Shown here piece by piece: positions 45,957 through 60,896 of a stretch of DNA of 64,000 nt. Positions within the stretch are counted from its first letter, which is position 1. Every line of letters begins with the position of its first letter. The notes beneath the pieces are model-generated. The model searched no databases. It had not been told where the DNA came from and saw only the letters and a list, made by a program, of their open reading frames with translations. This DNA comes from Gelatoporia subvermispora B. Lineage: Eukaryota > Basidiomycota > Agaricomycetes > Polyporales > Gelatoporiaceae. The translations under genes and the position numbers were made by a program. The DNA lies in the NCBI GenBank assembly GCA_000320605.2, contig KB445800.1:992056-1056055 (forward strand), given 5' to 3'.

Positions 45957-46788
45957 ATGGCTGATACCACGCAACATCCTGAAGAATATGCGATGGTGCA
46001 AATAGAATTGACCAGTACATCATCCGGCTCGTCACTATCGTCGAAGTCTACCCACGACTCCGAGATAACTACGGTATCTCGAGACTCGTCTACATTGCCT
46101 TTACCCGCGGAGGTATCAGGTGCGGCTGCATCGCCTGTGGGTTTGACAGACGATACAGATCGGGAAGCAATCTATAACATCGCCACACCTGCACATATTG
46201 TACATCGACCCCCGCCGCAAAGTGCCACTCCTTCTAAGGATGTTCCGAAATTCGTCGAGCTGGAGCCCGGACTCAAATTTATCCCACAGTCACCGACAAC
46301 TATAGCCTCTTGGAGGTACGAAGGTCGCGCAACAGCGTACGTACAACTCGATGTGAGACAACAAGTACTAGTTGCTGACACTCATAATCCACGTAGACCA
46401 TGTGAAGATGATGATCCCATCGTTGAGCCGATGGAAATTGAGCCAAGGTAGCTCCCATTTGTTGAGTTCTGGCGGTCTCATTATAACATAACATCCAGCG
46501 ATCTCTCGTTATCTGGCTGGACTCCGTGTGTACATCCCGAGGGACAATTGTACTATCGCAAAGAATGTCGAACTGGTCATCGGAATGAGGTGCATTTGGT
46601 GCAACCAATCACGGGCGTAACTGAGGGCTTGTTGCAGGTAAATGCAATATATACCGACCAAGACTTAGAAGACGCAAGCACATTACGAGCTTTGCTGAAA
46701 CCCTCTGGATCCAGGAAATCCTGCGATGTGCATCCGTGGACAGATAGTAGTGAACGTGGGTCTCCAGATTCCCGGTGTCCTCGGCTTC

Positions 46789-48615
46789 ATCAGGAAAGTG
46801 TCAACTTCCTGGACGCGCCTGATATGTCTGAATTTACCTGAAGGTGCCCTGGGGGTCTGAGTTCAGTCTGGAGAGTCTTGGGCGCTTCTTCATGATGGAG
46901 CGCCATCGTTCGACACGCACCCGTGCCGCTTATTGCTATCCACATATTCGCCATTTATGCTTTGTATAGCGGGAATGCTGGATGGATGGATGCGCAGGGT
47001 TCACGCCACAGACAGTGGTCCGCTACAGTGCTGGCTCAATTTTGCCTCGTGCGGGAAAGACGCGGCTTTGTGGGTCGAAGACGCCCATCTTGGCCTCTTT
47101 CCGTTATGTCCTATAGTCTTGGGCACTTTATCGAATTGATATGATTCTCGGTGTAGCCATAGATTTTGCTGCCTAAAATGTGACCAGAGTATTTGAGAAA
47201 CATTTTCACGCGGAATAATGTCGTTGCACCAGCCCGTAATGTAGTAAAATACTTGATTTACCCCTAAGTCCGCATATCACGTGATTGCGTTGAATGACAG
47301 CAAAACATTCCCACGATCTCCCAGGCCAGAATTCTTTTCACTTCTCTCTCATCCGTTCTCGTTTGCCTTCGCACTCCTCCATTGGTCCTACTCATGAAGC
47401 ACAAATGTTTTGTTCCACAGTCTAGCTTTCATGTGCCGCCTAGTGAGTGCATTGCCTTCTGATAGGGTGCCATGGGTGATGCTTGTGCTCCTGCGCAACT
47501 GGGCAAGCAGTAGCGGGTTGGAAGGCGTAAGGACTCTGGGCATTGAATCTACGATGAGTCCGGCGTTCCTAGAGAACGGTTATGGTCTCCACTGTCCAGT
47601 GCAACTGACAACTGGTAGTCTGGGTGTGTCGGCAATGCACCTGCGGGACCTTTGCCGAGGTGTACAGCAGACTGCAAGGGGACATCAAGTTTGGGCCGAG
47701 TGGGGTAGATTGGAAGACACACGCCTCCTCGGGATCATATCGCCTTGGTAATGTGCCTTGCATAACTGATTGCGAGTGTCATTGCGGCGTTGATTCGTTA
47801 TACGATGTGTCTCGCCGCGCAGACATCATTTGTCTACGGTACGTCGTGCTTGGCGCCCGCTACGTATAGCCATTGGTTATGCAGATGGCGCATGCACCTA
47901 CCCTCGGAGCATGCTTTTGATATATTTTATCTTCGCTGTCTTTCAATGATGTTGAATGATCACGCTAACATACTCTCCTGCTAGCTCATACAGAGACTTT
48001 CCTTCGGTCGCAATCCTCGATGCCTGGCGCAGACACCATCTGTCTACTCCGGAACACCAAGTCTAGCGCTGCACTCTGCACATCCGATCCTCCCGCACCT
48101 GACATCGACTTAGTCTTCTCGATACTTTCACCGGAGAAATCCACTGCCCGTGAGTCGTCCTCAACACTTTCTATGCCTTTATTACTTCTTCCCCTGCCTC
48201 TCTTGCCGAACCAGAGCCCAATCTTATACTTCCTGGTGCAGCTTGTGTGATATCACCCGGCCGTCACCATCCCACTCCCTCTCAATAGGATCTGCATTCA
48301 CGAGGTATGCATCTCCAAATTCCCCATGTACCCGTACCGGTCAATTCAGACACTATGCCAGCCTCTTCACAAGTGTGACGGTTACAGCTGTATTTACCAT
48401 TACAGTAGTCATAATATATTTGAATTTTGTCGACATTCTGACGACAGCCTGAGAGGTGTCTGGATGGTGTCTGAGTTTGTCTGAATAAGACGTTGACCGT
48501 CTGATTCAGAAATGAACCTGATGGATTCAGACAACAGTGTCTGGTCCACTTGTTGTCTGAATATGTCTGATCCAGACCTTTAAGACGTGTCAGACCAACT
48601 GGACACTTTCCTGAT
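46789..48615. mobile_element. 1.8-kb element with 14-bp terminal inverted repeats, non-autonomous
   Basis: The insert starts ATCAGGAAAGTGTC (46789-46802) and ends with its exact reverse complement (48602-48615). Copy A has no counterpart between the flanking exon pieces. Both ends carry subterminal GTCTGA/TCAGAC hexamers (two near 46829-46857, seven exact copies near the right end), a pattern seen in hAT-type DNA transposons. No transposase frame or catalytic motif is present, and no clean target duplication could be identified, so class assignment is tentative. Confidence 0.6.
48456..48597. repeat. Subterminal GTCTGA/TCAGAC cluster
   Basis: Five GTCTGA and two TCAGAC hexamers plus several one-mismatch versions (GTCTGG, CCAGAC) within about 140 bp, just inside the right terminal repeat. 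Possible transposase-binding array. Confidence 0.7.
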
Positions 48616-50389
48616 GTTCCTTCCTGTACGCATATAATACCAGCTCAAAATCAAGAGGGACTTGAATATCGTGATCCACGTGAGAGAGGAAACGCTCGGC
48701 GCAGTCGTTTATTAGCTCTAACCAACAATGAACGGGTAGAACATTCAAAAGCACGACTCAGTATGCCAAACACCTATCTCATCACTACTGTTCGCTCACG
48801 CTCTCACGTCAAGGGGATGCATGGGCATTCCAGTATTGGCAAGTCATATGAAGTATGAGGTAGCTGTCTGATTAGCTAGCTATCGCCGCTACAATATTGA
48901 CTCCTGTGTTCAAGGTCCATATCGTTGCATGAACAGGGGTCATAGGGCACATAAAGAACTCTTTCCCAACCACTGGGATGTTTCGAGCGAGATGATAGCA
49001 AAGCTTACCGAATCGCTGCGCTATCTAGCCTGTGGTAGGTCATGTGTACACGTTGCATTGTGCAGTCTTCCATTCTGCCAACAGACTGCAGGACGTCTGA
49101 AACATCAACAGCCCCATGGGACGTCCAGACCCTTAACGATCTTACTGGTATCGTAAAAGAGCTCGACCGTGAGTGGCGGTCCCCTGGGTATGACCGGCTC
49201 TAAGCATTTTTCACACAGCAAAAACAAGCACAGAAGAGTCATCTTGTATCGTTGGTATGTTTCTGACTACCTGATGACATTCTCTGTACTAATTGTGTCA
49301 TTTCAGCCCGGCTAATGCACACTTTAGGTTTGACTTGTATACCACGACCTGGACAAAATAATGCTCATCTGGATGTTGGCAGCTAAGAACAGATTCCAGC
49401 ACTATCATGGCGAAAAGTGGGCCCGATTAAACATGAACGAGAGCGTTAAAGAGGGTCACAGTCAGAAGGATCTCCACAGATCTCTATGGTTTCTTTGCCT
49501 ACAGCCGCTCTGCTTCTACCTCCCTGACCAGTATTTGGGCGAACTGGAGAACATTTTTGTTGATGATCTGCTACACTATACACAATGGAACCGTTATATC
49601 AATGGGCTGAAAAACGATTGGGAGAACATCATGCTCCCGGTACGTACATGCATCTCCAAGACTCAATATATGAAACTGATTCTGTTGGAAGGTGACAGTC
49701 CTACTCACAGTCAATGTCGGCCTTCTTGCAATACAGAGCCTTGATAGCGGGCACGCAGATCGAAGTATCGCTCAATTAGCGAGTTACTGTTCTGCAATTA
49801 TGAGCCTTGGTGCCATCCTCATGTGCATCATACTCTCCCGTCACCATCGAAACAATGGCCACTCGAGTGATATGTCCAGTGTCGTGAGCGTGTAGTCTTA
49901 CAGCTGTATAATTCGATCTGACGACGTGTATAGGGAAGCTGGCTGAAACAGCAGGTCAATACTCAATGGCAAGGAGAACTATTCGTCATCACACTCAGTT
50001 TGCCAAGTGTCTGGTTCACTTGGGGGTGAGTCGTCTATACCTCCGTGCCTGTCAATAAATTAAGGCGAGATAGTGTCGTCATGTTTTGTGTTGCGCTGCT
50101 ATGGGTTGCGTTTGACCGCACTAGCTCGATCACGAGGATGGTAGTAGGCATCGTGGCTCTACCCACTCTGGCCGTAGTCAGTTGGGTCATCGTCTCTGCT
50201 TGGAAGCATAAACACCGCAGAGCGTACCTAACAGGACGTCTATCCGCCATCATCAGATCGCAGTGTACACGGGCACGAGACAGCGTATCTACGTGGATCA
50301 CCAAGCTGCCAAGTCGGCGACCCAAAACTTCCGACCCAGGGCCTCGAGGACGTATCGAACAGAAACTGTCCAACAGAATCGTTGTATAG

Positions 50390-51289
50390 CTTGTTATGTG
50401 CTTACTTTGAGGAGTGGTCCCTCCAATGTACAAAGGGAATACAGAAAGACACTATGAAAATAGCACCTATGACATATACAGATCTGCTCTATGTACATAT
50501 GCGCTCCCTTCAGTCACGTAACATTCGCTTCAATTATAGCCCAGATCCTACGATTATATCATTTGGATGATTCAGGCAGTAGAAAACGTCATTGAGAGCT
50601 TAATCTTTGTGCTCGCCATGTAGTCTGCGAATAGAACTTTCGAGAACAGCATGGAGGTACCTTAGTGCCATGCCTTAGGAGGCTTCTATACAGCGGTACG
50701 GGTCGACCTTCACAAATGTACAGTTTGATAGCAGTCAAAAAGCTCAACTGAAGTCAGCTGAAAAATCACGTAGGTCTGTGAGCGAGCTGTTCTCTGTGAC
50801 TTTGTACATTTCGAGAGAGATCAGACGCTCATGCGAACTGGCAAGTTGTGTCATGCAGTGAAGTCGTTGGTCCGACATCAAACGCCACACAAGCTACTGG
50901 TTACACAACAGCGGAAGAAAATCCCGGGTTTTCGAAGAGTTGATTGACACTCGTACCACTGGACTTACACATGCCAACTGAACGTTGCACCACGCAACTG
51001 TAGCTCAAGTACTGTTGCCATTCACACAGCATAACTTCAAGAACGACGTCCGATCTTGCGTATTAAAAGTCTAGGGGTATGGCTCTGGTATACATACAAC
51101 ACCCCCGCTACCGAACCAGTCCGAAAGAGCGATCTACTAGCTAGTTCAACGAATCCTCTTCGATGCTAGAGTATGAAAAGTGTCTATCTGTCCGTCGCTG
51201 GCCGATCGATGCAGAAGTCCATGCGCATTTTACACTTCCAATTTTGCCCTCTCTTCTCGTGCCACACATGCAACATGCCCTAACTACGT
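50390..51289. other. Intergenic, no supported gene
   Basis: Lies between the 3' ends of copy C and GFA1. Only short frames; no repeat or RNA gene recognised. Confidence 0.4.
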
Positions 51290-53782
<2,493 letters not shown>

Positions 53783-56203
53783 CGTTAAAGAGTTGGTTGG
53801 GCTGCGTGCATCATCTTCAGCATGCAATCACGCGTGGGTGATGCATATCACAAACCTTGGGTGGGTGAAGAGGGAGAAGAGGAGGGACTGACAGTTGCGG
53901 AAGACGATGTTGCGGTGGAGGTTATATATTGGCGGATGTAAACCTCTTGAAACCAGTTACGTAATGTAGATCTCCAAATTGGGAAGGGCGGAGTTGGAAC
54001 ACTTTCGTGGTCGCGATGCGCGAGATTTCGCAAAGTCCAATCTACTTCTGCTTGTCAGGAGACGACAGACATTGCTGCACCGCCCAGAGTCTCCTAGACC
54101 GCAGAGTGGCATGGATTAGTAGAGTATCTTTGATGAGCGCAGGGCAGTCCACGGATGTGATCCCACATGGCTGTGTGCCGCGTCCTCCATTGGGTCACAA
54201 GTACCGGTATGTTCTCATTCGGGCTCGCTCGTCCCCTGCGGCCAATCACTGAGCGTTCTGGAGTGTGCTGGTCCGCGAACAGTGCCATTTTCTGAGCCGA
54301 CGATTACAAGTTTACGCCGCAAACTTGTGTCAGATTTGGAAAGCAAAGCGGCTGGGGACGAGCCTAGGGCGGAAGCGCTATAGCCGAAGCGGATCGTCTT
54401 GCCACGCCCAGGCGCACAGCCTTCTAGGGCATTCCGCCCACCGCCCACCGCCCACTATCCATCTGTCCGCCTTGGCAGTGCATCATCCCCACTCACCTGT
54501 TGCGTACCCTCGATAGGCTTCATTGCAAACGTGGGTTATCCTCAAAGGTTCTGCCTCCGCCGGGACACAGCAATCCCATCCGTCGGTGTGGCTGAGGCTA
54601 CGCGCCACAGCGCGGACGGGAATTACAGCCTCTCCTTCGCAACGACGGTCGTGCCTGGCCGGCCAGTTCGTCTTCCTCGACGTGGCCGAATGCGACTTGT
54701 GCGTGCTCGGAGCGACTGGGGGATGCGCCTACGCCTGTTATACATCGTGCAAGTTTCAATCCCGGGCCCATCATCTCAAACGCCTGGCCTTCGCGGCTTC
54801 TTCGCATCAGAACGCTCAGGCCAGACATCTCCGAGTCTCAGAGTACCAGCGGTTGCTGTTTACAGACGAACTTGTCTTCTCAGAGCGGTGATCTTACTCC
54901 TACATCCTAATTATACACGCCTCTCTGCGCTCTTCGTACTTCGGCTTCTCTGATGACACGTTTTCTACTGGCCTTCAAGTGGACCCTCGAAATCTGTGGA
55001 TGGGTTACCCCACTGCCGGTTCTCGTCAGCGCCCTCTTCGGGTGGGATCCACTGTCATGCATACAATCAGCACTTATTAGCGAGCGCACGGGGACACCGA
55101 AAGCACCTGCGAGTTTGCGCCTCCACCAGTCTGTCCAGTACGCCCGACGGTTACTTGCCGTATCCCACGCGTCTTCGGGAAGTCCTCTAAACCCGACTCG
55201 TTTACACCTGACTCGCGTTCGAGAACTGTCTCCCCTGCGGCTGTATGCACGGAGTGATGTAAGTGTCCAGCCCATCTGTAGAAAAGGTAATATGGTTACG
55301 TACGATTGAAAGTGCGAGGAGCCGTGTAGAGGCTCTTCTCCTGCAGATCTCTGTCCTGCTCCTCGATGCTGCGAGGTACGGAATGAGTCAAGCGAATCAG
55401 CAGCGTGTATGTCTCGTGTACGTACATCTGCTCGTTGCTCTTGCTACGGACTTTATCGACCATGATGTCAACGAATCGACGTTCGCTTTCGCACGGAAGC
55501 ACATATCAGCGTCCACGCAGTCGCGAACGTGGTTCAGGGTATCTTACCTTCTGCTGATGGTCGCTATCGAGAAAATAAAATGAAGGGGGACACGATGGAC
55601 GATCTCGACGAGCTGCACGCCTCAAATACACGCGTGCATGCCTGTGACCGACTTCTCCACAGGAGTTCTTCATAGCTGACAACATTACTGACATCATACC
55701 TCTGGAGGCTTCGCTATCCCTTGGCGCTATACAACTGTATGGCGCCGCTTTGCCGGACATCCAGGGTAACCATTCATACATGTATGCTTGCATTTTGATA
55801 TGGCCTCCGGTTTGACTGGTATCGCTCAAACATACGAGATACCCGAATATCAACGTAGTAATAACTGCAGCTGCTAGTGGACCCCGAATCCGATATCGGC
55901 CCGTGTGGTGCGATATGCTATGAGCGAAGAGTTATACTTAGACAGATCTCTATAGCTACATCTTTGTTGTTCGAAAATGTTAAAGTAGACCTTGCTTGTT
56001 TTCTCGTAGAACGCAGTTTGGACTCACAAGTTAAGTTCGTCCGGTGCACACGTTCGATGCACGTGACATAGGACGACTACGCCACAGCGCGCAAATATAG
56101 CCAAATATGCATTGCTTCAGCCACCGGGACCGCAAGAGGTTGGTCCAAGTCATTCAGCTGCAGAAATTGTCTTTCTTTTGAAACTCTCCTCTGTTCCCTA
56201 GCC
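53783..56203. other. Intergenic, possible minus-strand exons near 55.2-55.5 kb
   Basis: About 2.4 kb between GFA1 and the G-patch gene. On the minus strand a frame from about 55500 (FVDIMVDKVRSKSNEQMYVHE ...) reaches a GTACGT donor at 55305 and could splice to 55276 and below (HGLDTYITPCIQ ...) before a GTGTAA donor, but I could not find consistent first or last exons. Elsewhere only short frames. Confidence 0.3.
53922..53928 (-). promoter_or_regulatory. TATA box of GFA1
   Basis: Minus-strand TATATAA, immediately preceded by a CCAAT-like CGCCAA, about 140 bp upstream of the GFA1 start codon. Confidence 0.55.
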
Positions 56204-57645
56204 ATGTCGTCGTCAGCCGCGGCGAACAAGGTCTCCTTTACGATACGCAGACCGACGCCAGCATCACGCGAAGCATCCTCTGGCGCCGACTCTGATGGCG
56301 GATTCAAGGTCCCCGCCCTTCCGCGGCACCTCACAAACGGGGCGAGCACCCCGGGAAGCCCGCTCGCGCGGAGCACCGCGCCCTCCCCCAGCCCCGCGCG
56401 GCGCACCTACACCGAGCGCGACAGCTCAGACGAAGACTCCGCAGCTGAGGACGAGCTCGTGACGGGTTTCGACCAGTTCGGCGTGCAGCGGTGTGTCCTC
56501 TCCTGCTCTCTCCCTGACCGGATCCTCAACTCACAGCAGCCCGCGTCGGCGCCTGTCTCTTCAGTGTATTTGAGAAGCCGAAGCCGCAGGGCCCGCTCGT
56601 AATCCCCGCGCTCAAGAACCGCGACTGGCGCGAGCAGGCACGCAAGCGCAAGGCGCTGTACATCCCGCCCACTGCGGCGGCGACTGGTGCGGACGGCAGC
56701 GTCGGTGGGCTCGGCACGCGCGACACCATCAACTCAGGGCCCCAGCTCTCTGGACTACAGGTCACAAAGCGTGCCAGGCATGAGGAAGACGGAGACGAGC
56801 AGGAACAGGCTATGCCTATGGACGAGCCACCCGCCGCAGACGCAGAACCGGCCAAGGAAGAGACTGAAGATGAGAAGGCCCTGCGCGCGGTGCTCGCGAG
56901 CGCCGCAGACCCCTCCTCTGAAGAAGCGGTCATCGCCGCGATCCCCATCGCGCCTGTCACCGAGGACGACGCCTATAAGCAGGATGTCCTCGAGCTGCCT
57001 GACCCTGCGACGCTCGACGACTACGAGCGCGTGCCCGTGTCACAGTTCGGCGCTGCCCTCCTGCGCGGGATGGGTTGGAAGGAAGGCACCGCCGCCAGCC
57101 GTAAGAACAAGGGTCTCATCGAGCCGTGGTTACCGCAGTCGCGTCCTGCACTGCTTGGGATCGGTGCGAAGGAGAAGGAGGTATTTGATGACGGGAGCAA
57201 GGGGAAGAAGAAGACACGGCCAGACAAGAAGTACATCCCAGTCGTAAAGAGGGAGAGGGAGCGGCCGGATGGCGAAAGAGGTAGTGGCAGCGGGGGATCG
57301 ACTCCAGCGTCGAGGCAGCCGTCGCTCGAGGCATCACGGAGGAGCTCCAGGCGCAGCTCGAGATCCCCATCGCCGGACCGCGACCGTCGACGTGATCGCG
57401 ACAGACGCAATGGCGAATACGAGAGGGACAGAGACGGCGAGCGCGATAGACAACGGGACAAAGAACGTGATCGGGAGCGGGAAGGGGACAACGATAGAGA
57501 CCGAAGGAGGGACGACAGACGGGATGACAGGCGGGACCACGATTCTTCTCGGAGGGACCGCGACAGGGAACGTGACAGAGACGGACGGAGAGACCGCTCG
57601 AGGGACAGGCATGATTCGGACAGCCGCCGCCGAGACAGATACTAA
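56204..57645 (+). CDS. SPP2: Spp2/GPKOW-type G-patch splicing factor
   Basis: Two exons, 56204..56490 and 56565..57645, intron 74 bp, 455 aa. After a Ser/Pro-rich N-terminus comes FDQFGVQRVFEKPKPQGPLVIPALKNRDW (given in two parts: FDQFGVQRVF and KPQGPLVIPALKNRDW), a conserved basidiomycete Spp2 segment. The Spp2/G-patch domain is at about 252-298: VPVSQFGAALLRGMGWKEG, then GLIEPWLPQSRPALLGIGAKEK. The last 100 residues or so are an Arg/Asp/Ser-rich repeat tail (RDRER-type dipeptides) typical of spliceosomal proteins. Known family role: Spp2 binds and activates the DEAH helicase Prp2 just before the first splicing step. Yeast Spp2 is much shorter; the long RD tail resembles plant MOS2 and animal GPKOW relatives more loosely. 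Convergent with the Sec2-domain gene (269 bp between stops). Confidence 0.88.
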
Positions 57646-57914
57646 GCTGCCTAGGTCTGGAAGCGGTTCGGAAGCTCGAGGTTCTTATGGTGCTGTAGAC
57701 GTGTTCGCATCTCAGTACTTGTATCTGTATAATCATATCGTTGGCTCACAAGCTGCTTGCACAACCAACTGCGTTACGAGAATATCCCAATTGTGCGTCT
57801 AGGCCATTATATCAATATCGTAAGCGTAGCACGAAGTCCAGCAGGTATATCGTAGATCCCAATTGCGTTTCCATTCAGCACACGCACTCCGTTCTGATTA
57901 TTCCTCCGATGACT

Positions 57915-60896
57915 TCACCGCACGCCCCCGATCCGTGCCCAGAACATCTCCTCCCGCAGCCGTACCAGCTCCTTCCACGTCCGCTCCTCCCAAGTCGCAT
58001 CTCCGACGTACGTGCCGTCGTCGTCCTCGCTCTCGTTGCCGCTACCCTCGTGCTCGTCCTCACTTGCACTGACCACAACGTGGACGTTTGAACTGTCCGA
58101 AAGCACCTCCGCATGTTCGTACTCGTCGTCAGATGGAGTGCGCACACCATCGAGGGACGACACCACCGGAGAGGAGGTGCGCGTGTCTTCCGAGGTGGCC
58201 TCGAGGCCTTCAGGCTGCGTTTCCTCACCGGCTGGCTCACTGGGCTCCTCAGAGGTTTCTTGAGGATGTTCGGCGTCAGGAGTTGCAGCCTCTTCGCGTT
58301 CCCCTTCGCTCTCTTCAAGCGGGGCCGGGTGAACAACGGGCGTTGCATCTACCGGTGGCTCATCAGAGGACCCTACAGGAGGCTCGGCGGTGGATTCTTG
58401 CACAGGCTCGGAAGCAGTGCTCTGCGCTACATCGACGTGCTCAGTTTGTGATTCCGCCGTCTCCGCTGGCTGGGCCTCTGCATCTGAACTTGAGCCCTCC
58501 GCCGCAACGTTATTCTCTCCCGCACTAATATCCTCCTGCACTTGTAGCGCATTTGCAGCCGCTGGTGGTGGAACCTCCTGCGACGGCGAGGCTGCAGCTG
58601 AATCGGGCGAAACGACGCTCGAGAGCGGACGAGACCGCGCAGCGGCGCGCCTTGGGAGTGGTGGTGGCGCCGCAGCGGGATGGGGCGTATCGCCTGCAGG
58701 GGAATTCGATGACTCTTCCGAGCTCGTGCGCGGATGTCCAGGTTCTGGTGAAGCGGGCTTCGAGTCTGGGAGAGGAATCGTATGCGGGGAGTCCGGCCGG
58801 AGGCTGACGAAGGACGCAATCTCATCGGTAGGCGTCGCGAAGCTATCGCGCGACTCGTCCCGCGAGAGAGGCGGAGGCGCTGTGACATCCACTGTAGGCT
58901 CCTTCGTAGGTGGTTCAGGAACTTCCGAGTTCTGTGCACGCTCTGGCAGTGGCGGGGGCAGGGCTCTGTCGCGGTTCCTTTTTGGCAACGGCGGAGGGGC
59001 AGCTGGTGGAGAATTGGGTGCTGATGGTGGCAACTTGTGGGGTGCCTGGCCGACGAGCGAAGGGTGTCTAGGAGGTGGCGGAGGGAGCAGTGTCTTGGAT
59101 CGTTCTCGCAGCGGGGATGGGGAAGGCAGTGGCGGTGGGACTGGTTTGCCATCTTTTACCGTCTCCTTAGGCTTCGATATTTGCGCCTCGAGTTCCTGTC
59201 TGCTCGCGCTCAGGCTACGCTGCATCGAGCCCCAGAGCGCGCCGATGCCCATACGCGAGCGGCGCGGTGGAATCGCGGGCTTGTCGGTGTCAGCACCCGT
59301 TCCGTTCGGAGTGTCGCGCTTCGTTGGGGAGGCTGGCGGAAGATATGAAGATTCCTCCCATACCTTCTCGACAACGGATGTGCGCACGAATGCCCAGAGG
59401 GAGCATGTTGTCCGTAAACGGGTAAGGCACCACTTGGATGTGCAGAGCGGGTATATCGTTTGGCGATTCTGCGTGGTTGGTTGAGGAGAGGTCAGGGGGA
59501 GGGCTACCGGGAGACCCGATGACGTTGTCGCATCCAATCGGAAGATGTATACTTGTGTAGGTGGGTCGATGGGTGCGGGGGACGATGGGACTGATGTCTG
59601 AGACTTAGTGTTAGTGGTGATGGATTGTACGAGCGGGTTCTTGAGCAAGCTCGAAGACCAGGAATTGTGATAGATGCCGGGCCGTGGTCCGTTAGCGGAA
59701 TTCTGTACGGACGTATCGTGACCCATCGGCGACAGGATAGTCGCTCCGCAGAGAGCACAGTATATGTTTGCGTAGTGCACGACATCCGGTATTGCCGACG
59801 GCGCAATCTCCTCTAGCAGGGTGCTAGTGGACATGGGCTCGATGGTAAGCTGTCCGCCATGAATCGCAGATATGACGGAGCGCCTTGTGAGCCAATTCAA
59901 AGACGGCGCGAGGTCGAGGCGCACTGTGGAGTCTCTGCACGGGCAACATTGGTGTCAGCGTACACGAGACGGCAGCACATTGACGCACGAATCTTCCGCT
60001 ACCAGACGCGCAAGGAACGGTAGCTGGATCAGTGTGGACATCGCCGGGGGCTGTTGCGTCGTGGGGCGGATTGTCCTGAGATGCATGACGAAAGCGATGA
60101 ACTCCTGGTACGGCGCATGCGAGGAGAGCAAGCGGTACGTCTTCGCGAGAGCCCGCCCCTCCACCCGCCGGTCGATCCACTTGCCCTTGCCCATGGTCGA
60201 CTGCATCTCCTCCACACAGCGGTCTGCGCGCTCCTTCTCCGCCTGCAAGGCCTGCATCTGCGCCTGAAGCGCGCCGACGATTTCCTCGGCGCTGCGCAGT
60301 GCTTCCTCCGTCTCCTGCGCCTTTTGCTCGCTGCGCGCCTGCGCGATGCGGGCCTCCGCGACCATAATGTTCGCCTGGTTGAACAGGCCCGCACTCAGGT
60401 CATCGAGTTCCTGCTCGATCTCCGCCCGCGCGGACTCTGCCTGGCCGCGCCTCGCTGCCTCCTCGGTGGCCTTCTCCATAAGCCGGGTGAGCTCGGTCGT
60501 GACATGGTCCTTCTCCACGAGCAGGCCCGTGCTTAGCGCGGAGAGGTGCTGCGAGCGCTCGAGTTCGAGCTGGGAGACCTTGAGGGTCGAAGTGCGGAGG
60601 TTCTGCGACGTGACATGCAGCTCGTCTTCAAGGTCAGACACGCGGTCGTACGACTTCACGAGCTTGCCGTTCAGTTGTGAAACTTGAGAGAACAGGTCCT
60701 GGACCTGTGCACGTAGCGACTCGATGACCATTGCCTGGGCATCTGGGTCGCTATGATGTCGCCGGAGACGGGCATCCTCGCCATTGGCGCCAGCGGGCAC
60801 GACGCTCGTCTTCTGCTCCAGGAGGTCCGCCTCAAGGTTGAGCTCGTGCATTTCCGAGTCGACGGAGTCCTTGGGCCTGTGTTGAGCTTGCGTCAT
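57915..60896 (-). CDS. Sec2-domain Rab guanine-nucleotide exchange factor
   Basis: Two exons, complement(57915..59934, 59989..60896), intron 54 bp, 975 aa. Residues about 50-240 form a long coiled coil (QVQDLFSQVSQLNGKLVKSY ... LVEKDHVTTELTRLMEKATEE) matching the Sec2p GEF domain. A conserved central part follows (SHAPYQEFIAFVMHLR, LQLPF-like IQLPFLARLVAEDSDS, SVISAIHGGQLTIEP, NIYCALCG, SKWCLTRLRTTCSLWAFVRT). The second half is a very Pro-rich disordered region with PPPLP repeats, and the C-terminus is acidic then TWEERTWKELVRLREEMFW. Known family role: Sec2 activates the Rab Sec4 on secretory vesicles going to the hyphal tip or bud; the Pro-rich half probably binds SH3 proteins (inferred). 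The intron position is fixed by an exact phase and the AEDSDSTVRLDL join. Confidence 0.9.

Larger units (their letters stand above)
46688..48717. other. 2.0-kb inversion inside copy C, bounded by AGCT
   Basis: AGCT occurs at both junctions (46688-46691 and 48714-48717). Reverse-complementing the interval between them restores collinearity with copy A exon 4 on both sides. AGCT is its own reverse complement, so the break point inside it cannot be placed. Confidence 0.75.
45957..50389 (+). pseudogene. Membrane-protein paralogue C, broken by inversion and insertion
   Basis: The 5' part has the same structure as copy A: exons 45957..46336 (380 nt, as in A), 46397..46447 (51 nt, as in A), 46499..46589 (91 nt, as in A), then exon 4 from 46638. 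Inside exon 4 collinearity stops at 46687. The rest of exon 4 is present in reverse orientation in two pieces (revcomp of about 48616-48713, then revcomp of 46692-46788) separated by a 1.8-kb insert. Normal orientation resumes at 48718 with LTNNERVEHSKARL and continues through homologues of A exons 5-13 (AHKELFPNHWDVSSEM, RSLWFLCLQPLCFYLPDQYL, then the three helices) to the stop at 50389. The downstream exons remain open, so the rearrangement looks recent. The locus cannot encode the normal protein as it stands. Confidence 0.78.

Noticed and set aside
55170..55500. Two plausible minus-strand exons (FVDIMVDKVRSKSNEQ..., HGLDTYITPC...)
   Set aside because: Good local coding look and a phase-consistent junction, but no consistent first or last exon, and an alternative frame covers the same bases; kept only as a note.
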